Source of the DNA: Streptomyces sp. NRRL F-5630
Lineage (GTDB): Bacteria; Actinomycetota; Actinomycetes; Streptomycetales; Streptomycetaceae
Assembly (NCBI RefSeq): GCF_000719475.1
Contig: NZ_JOGO01000023.1
Coordinates: forward strand, 1 to 64,000
Length of the DNA: 64,000 nucleotides
Direction: 5' to 3'
Numbering within the stretch: position 1 is the first letter of the stretch; each line of letters starts with the position of its first letter. The notes under the pieces are model-generated. The model was not told the DNA's origin. It was given only the letters and a program-made list of their open reading frames with translations, and did not search any database. A program made the position numbers and the translations under genes. This document shows, one piece after another, positions 60,835-64,000 of the stretch.

Positions 60835-61818
60835 GTGGCCGCCCAAGACGACATTCCCCCGCGCCTGTTGCGCGCCTTCCTCGCCGTCGCCGAGGAACTG
60901 CACTTCACCCGCGCCGCCGCCCGCCTCTACCTCGCCCAGCAGGCCCTGAGCCGTGATGTGCGGCGGCTGGAAAGGGAGTTGGGCGCCCAGTTGTTCGTGC
61001 GCTCCACGCGCAGCGTCGTCCTCACGCCCGAGGGCGAACTCCTCGTACCGCTCGCCCGCCGCCTCCTCGACGCGCACGACGCGCTCCGCGCCGCCTTCGC
61101 GACGCCGAGCCCGTTCCTCGTCGATGTCAACAGCCCGGGTCTGCTCGGGGAACGCGTCGTCGCGCACGCGCGCACGCTCGCGGCATCCGGCGGCGAACTC
61201 GTCGTCCGGTACGAGAGCGGCCTCACGCACGCCGCCGCCGAGATCCACGCCGGGCGCATCGACGCCTCCTTCGGCCGCTTCGCCGGGCTGCCGCCCGCGC
61301 TCGCCGCCGGGCTCGACCACCAGCCCGTCGCCTACGAGCGCATGGGTGTCGTCCTGCCCGCGGGCCACCGCCTCGCCGCCCTGCCCGAGGTCCCCCTGGC
61401 CGCGCTCGCGGGCGAGGAGGTCTACGCGGGGGCGGGGAACGCCCGGACCGCCGAATGGACCGCTCTCGCCGAGGAGTTGTTCGCCCCGTACGGCATCGTG
61501 CTCGCCCCTCCCGCGCCACTCGTCGTCGGCGAGGCCGAGTTCGCGCGCGTCATGGCCGAGAAGCGACGGCCCGTGCTCTCGGTGACCGGGCTGCCCGCCT
61601 TCGCGGGGAGCGTGCTGCGGCCGCTCGTCGAGCCCGTACCGCTCTCGCCCGTCTCCCTCGTGTGGCGCGCGGGGCGCCGGCACCCGGGGCTCGACGCGCT
61701 GCGCGAGGCCGCGACCGCTCTCGCGGGCGCCGAATCATGGCTCATCCGGCCACCTTTCGCATGGCTTCCGACCAAAGATGCACTCATCATGATGAGTACC
61801 GCGCAGGAGGCGCTTTGA
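60835..61818 (+). CDS. LysR-family transcriptional regulator
   Basis: The product has 327 residues and a GTG start. The winged helix-turn-helix lies at residues 8-66: LLRAFLAVAEELHFTRAAAR, YLAQQALSRDVRRLERELG and FVRSTRSVVLTPEGELL. The effector-binding domain (about 95-300) is of the PBP-like type. The last residues (DALIMMSTAQEAL) are encoded by unusually AT-rich codons containing a perfect palindrome. It probably controls the divergent MFS transporter; an effect on the PTM cluster is possible but not shown. Confidence 0.9.
   Translation: MAAQDDIPPRLLRAFLAVAEELHFTRAAARLYLAQQALSRDVRRLERELGAQLFVRSTRSVVLTPEGELLVPLARRLLDAHDALRAAFATPSPFLVDVNSPGLLGERVVAHARTLAASGGELVVRYESGLTHAAAEIHAGRIDASFGRFAGLPPALAAGLDHQPVAYERMGVVLPAGHRLAALPEVPLAALAGEEVYAGAGNARTAEWTALAEELFAPYGIVLAPPAPLVVGEAEFARVMAEKRRPVLSVTGLPAFAGSVLRPLVEPVPLSPVSLVWRAGRRHPGLDALREAATALAGAESWLIRPPFAWLPTKDALIMMSTAQEAL
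61782..61797. repeat. Perfect 16-base palindrome at the 3' end of lysR
   Basis: ACTCATCATGATGAGT reads identically on both strands. A second inverted repeat, TTGAC-CACGA-GTCAA (61815-61829), overlaps the lysR stop codon. Both lie in a patch poorer in G+C than its surroundings. Confidence 0.7.
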
Positions 61819-61964
61819 CCACGAGTCAACGCGTTACCTTGCTCTTCCGGGCGCGGTAGGACAAATGGGGGGCGCTCGGGCCGGGTGGGGGCCCGGTCCG
61901 GTGAGGGGCGGCGCCCGGGTCGCCCGCGCACCCGTACCAGCTCGATGGGGGTAGTGCGCACACC

Positions 61965-62996
61965 GTGGAAACTTGGCGAGAAGACGTCAGCTCGGGACGC
62001 AGTCACGAGCCGCAGGGCGTGACCGTCGCTCTCGACAGCCTCGGCCGCCGCTCGGCCGACCTTCCGGCGCAGAGCGGCGCCGGCACCCGCCCCGGAGCGG
62101 GCGACGAGAGGGCCGAACGGCCCGTCTTCGTCGACGCGTCCGGGCGCCGGGGCCGCCGCTACCGCAGGCTCGGCCTCGGTCTCGGCCTCGCCTGCGGGGC
62201 CTACGCGGCCGTCATCGGCGCCACGCTCGTCTCGGGCGACTCGGACGCGCCCTGGCTGCCGCTGCCGCAACCGGCGACGAAGGCCCACGCGGACAGGGTC
62301 AGGCCCTCGCCGCCGGGCACGGACGCCGGGGACGGCACCACACCGGAGGCGGACACCGCCGCCCCGCCCGTGCTCCCCGCCGCCCTCGCGCCCGGCCTTC
62401 CGGGGCGTACGGGGCTGCCGGGCCTGCCCGGTGCGCCCGGCATCCCCGACATCCCTGAGCTGCCCGGCGCGGGCACGGCGCCGGGCACCGGCACGACGCC
62501 GGGCAAGGGCGGCACGCCCGGCGGGGCCAGGCCGTCCCCGGGCGGCGGCGGTACGTCGCCGGGCACGAAGCCCAGCGGCGGTACGGGCACGGGTCCCGCT
62601 CCCGGCACCGGCTCCGGCGGGACGAAGCCGGGCTCCGGCACGGGCGGTGGAGAGCCCGGTACGGGGCCGGGCGGCGCGGACCCGAGCCCCGGCACGGACC
62701 CCGACCCCGGCGGCGGCACGGGGAGCCCCGATCCCGGTACGGACCCGGGCGGCACGGACCCCGGCCCCGGCGGCACCGACCCCGGTGAGGGCGGTGGCGA
62801 GACCCCCGGCGCGGGCGAGACCGGCGGCACGGAGCCCCAGCCCGGCGGCGAGACCCCGCTCCCCGGCACACCCGCCCCGGGCGAGAGCCAGGGCACCCCT
62901 GACCCGGCCGACGGGGGCGCTACGGGCGGTACCGGCGACACGGGGACACCGGGCCCCACGGCGGCTCCGACGCCCGCGCCCACCGCGGCGGTCTGA
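61965..62996 (+). CDS. Membrane-anchored protein with long Pro/Gly-rich outer region
   Basis: The predicted protein has 343 residues and a GTG start. A soluble N terminus of about 65 residues leads to a membrane segment (LGLGLGLACGAYAAVIGATLV) and then about 260 outside residues dominated by Gly, Pro and Thr. These include a collagen-like tract (GLPGRTGLPGLPGAPGIP) and GTGTTPGKGG-type repeats. No catalytic domain is seen. Streptomyces have similar proteins near cell-envelope polysaccharide genes, but none is adjacent here. It could be a wall-spanning spacer, or partly translated low-complexity DNA; third-position G+C bias favours the plus-strand frame. Confidence 0.6.
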   Translation: METWREDVSSGRSHEPQGVTVALDSLGRRSADLPAQSGAGTRPGAGDERAERPVFVDASGRRGRRYRRLGLGLGLACGAYAAVIGATLVSGDSDAPWLPLPQPATKAHADRVRPSPPGTDAGDGTTPEADTAAPPVLPAALAPGLPGRTGLPGLPGAPGIPDIPELPGAGTAPGTGTTPGKGGTPGGARPSPGGGGTSPGTKPSGGTGTGPAPGTGSGGTKPGSGTGGGEPGTGPGGADPSPGTDPDPGGGTGSPDPGTDPGGTDPGPGGTDPGEGGGETPGAGETGGTEPQPGGETPLPGTPAPGESQGTPDPADGGATGGTGDTGTPGPTAAPTPAPTAAV

Positions 62997-63367
62997 GCAC
63001 GGGGCAACGCGAAGCGCCGCGGGGCGACCGGTCGGCCGTTGGCCTCGTCCGGCGCGGGTGGCCCCTGCCGGGGTCGTCCTGCCCGGAGGTGGGCGGCCCT
63101 TGCGGGGGTTGTCCCGTCCGGTCGTGGGTGCCCCTGCCGGGGTCGCCCCCTCCGGTCCTCGGTGACCCTTCTCAGGCACCCCCGGTCGTCGGACGCCCCG
63201 CCTCGCTGCCCCGGTATCGCGTCAGGCCGTACGGGGTCGTCCGGCCGGCCCCCGCCCTTGCCCTCCGGGCCCGGTGGAGGCGGGGAGCCGTCACGCGGGG
63301 GTGGGGCGGGCTCCGGAGCGCCCGCTGGGTGGTTTCCGGGCGGCGAGGGCTCAGGGGTGTCCGTCAT
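62997..63367 (-). pseudogene. Possible decayed gene with intact start region
   Basis: On the minus strand an ATG at 63367 has a very good ribosome-binding site (GAAGGAG) and begins MTDTPEPSPPGNHP, the look of a Pro-rich N terminus of a Streptomyces membrane protein. After about 45 codons the frame passes into tandem 35-base repeats and then runs antisense through the Pro/Gly-rich gene. No conserved domain appears. I interpret it as the remnant of a lost gene; it could also be a non-functional open frame. Confidence 0.3.
63054..63158. repeat. Three imperfect 35-base tandem repeats
   Basis: Units begin near 63054, 63089 and 63124, each containing GTGGG(T/C)GGCCC-like and G(G/T)GGT(C/T)G-like strings at the same offsets. 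They lie in a region of about 530 bases between the Pro/Gly-rich gene and mtnA with no well-supported gene. Confidence 0.7.
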
Positions 63368-63524
63368 CGGCGCTCCTTCGTGGATGGTGCCGGGTCCGCT
63401 CGGGGACGGTGGCGTGCGCACATCGTTTCACGCGGACAGGGGAGCCGACGGGGCCGCCGGAAGGGCGGGAAGGGCGGTCTCCGGCGGCTTCTGCCGGGCC
63501 CGTCGAGGAGGGCAGACTGGGGGG

Positions 63525-64000
63525 ATGGCCGAAGAGTCCCCCGCACCGCAGACGTCTCCCATACCGCGGACATCGCGGTCCCCACATGCCGGGCAGTCAC
63601 CCTCCGTGCTGCGCTGGTCCGAGCCACCCGAAGGACCCGTCGTCGTGCTCCTCGACCAGCGGCGGCTGCCGGAGGAGGAGGCCGAGCTCGTGTGCACCGA
63701 CGCGCCCGCGCTCGTCGAGGCCATTCGCTCGCTCGCCGTGCGCGGGGCGCCGCTGCTCGGGATCGCGGGGGCCTACGGGGTCGCGCTCGCGGCGGCGCGC
63801 GGCTTCGACGTGGACGAGGCCGCCGACGCGCTCGCCTCGGCGCGGCCCACGGCGGTGAACCTGGCACGGGGCGCCCGGCGGGCGCAGCGCGCCTTCCGCG
63901 CCGCGCTGGCGGCAGGCGGGGACCGTGCCGCCGCGGCCGCCGCGACGCTCGCCGAGGCGCGGGCGCTGCACGCGGAGGACGCCGCGGGCTCGGCGGCGAT
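63525..64000 (+). CDS. mtnA: S-methyl-5-thioribose-1-phosphate isomerase, 5' part
   Basis: The gene starts at ATG 63525, preceded by GGGGGG, and runs off the window end, giving 158 complete codons. After about 27 variable residues the MtnA fold is clear: LRWSEPPEG, VVVLLDQRRLP, the AIRSLAVRGAPLLGIAGAYG segment that binds the sugar phosphate, and SARPTAVNLARG. It converts 5-methylthioribose-1-phosphate to the ribulose form in the methionine salvage pathway, in the cytoplasm. In other Streptomyces, as I recall, this gene lies by the mtrAB/lpqB genes, so those may follow to the right. Confidence 0.9.
   Translation, partial: MAEESPAPQTSPIPRTSRSPHAGQSPSVLRWSEPPEGPVVVLLDQRRLPEEEAELVCTDAPALVEAIRSLAVRGAPLLGIAGAYGVALAAARGFDVDEAADALASARPTAVNLARGARRAQRAFRAALAAGGDRAAAAAATLAEARALHAEDAAGSAA

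Overview
The window is a chromosomal segment of a Streptomyces. The base composition is very GC-rich, with coding-strand third positions almost all G or C. The gene set is typical of the genus: 180-kDa-type NAD-glutamate dehydrogenase, a PkaA/PkaB kinase pair, prfB, ftsEX, smpB and ssrA with the actinobacterial tag, plus many GTGA/ATGA start-stop overlaps. No CRISPR array, tRNA or rRNA was seen.

Layout. (1) 401-7101: a small conserved protein, a HAD phosphatase and NAD-glutamate dehydrogenase. (2) 7168-18217: a wall-glycopolymer locus on the minus strand, with a TagG/TagH-like exporter, a TagF-like glycerophosphotransferase, two paralogous family-2 glycosyltransferases and a polytopic membrane protein. 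A divergent TetR regulator with paired operator-like palindromes and a secreted I36-type inhibitor-like protein lie inside it. (3) 18505-21956: a metallo-beta-lactamase-fold hydrolase and a WhiJ-like island (DUF6879-type fusion, helix-turn-helix regulator, two small proteins). (4) 22168-26903: a CUT1 sugar ABC transporter lacking its own ATPase, then a regulator remnant and a small protein with an internal duplication. (5) 27233-34584: an FHA protein fused to a degenerate EccC/FtsK-like ATPase, divergent from PkaA, followed by PkaB. (6) 34659-42230: F420-type oxidoreductase, prfB, an LAETG surface protein, ftsE, ftsX, an S41 protease, smpB and tmRNA. This block is well punctuated by strong hairpin terminators.

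(7) 42652-59219: a complete polycyclic tetramate macrolactam (PTM) cluster starting about 420 bp after tmRNA. The order is sterol-desaturase-like hydroxylase, one iterative PKS-NRPS of 3134 residues, two FAD oxidoreductases, an alcohol-dehydrogenase-like cyclase and a cytochrome P450, i.e. the frontalamide (ftdA-F) order. The genes from the PKS-NRPS onward are all joined by 4-base stop/start overlaps, so they are probably translationally coupled. By family knowledge, the PKS-NRPS makes two polyene chains, joins both to ornithine and releases a tetramate; the oxidoreductases close the carbocycles, and the hydroxylase and P450 decorate. A 68-codon repeat-built ORF sits at the junction of the two FAD oxidoreductase genes. 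The P450 appears to lack the usual ExxR motif.

(8) 59253-64000: an MFS exporter divergent from a LysR regulator, a Pro/Gly-rich membrane-anchored protein, a repeat-rich decayed stretch, and the 5' part of mtnA running off the end.

Functions are assigned by reading motifs and domain order by eye. No database search was run.
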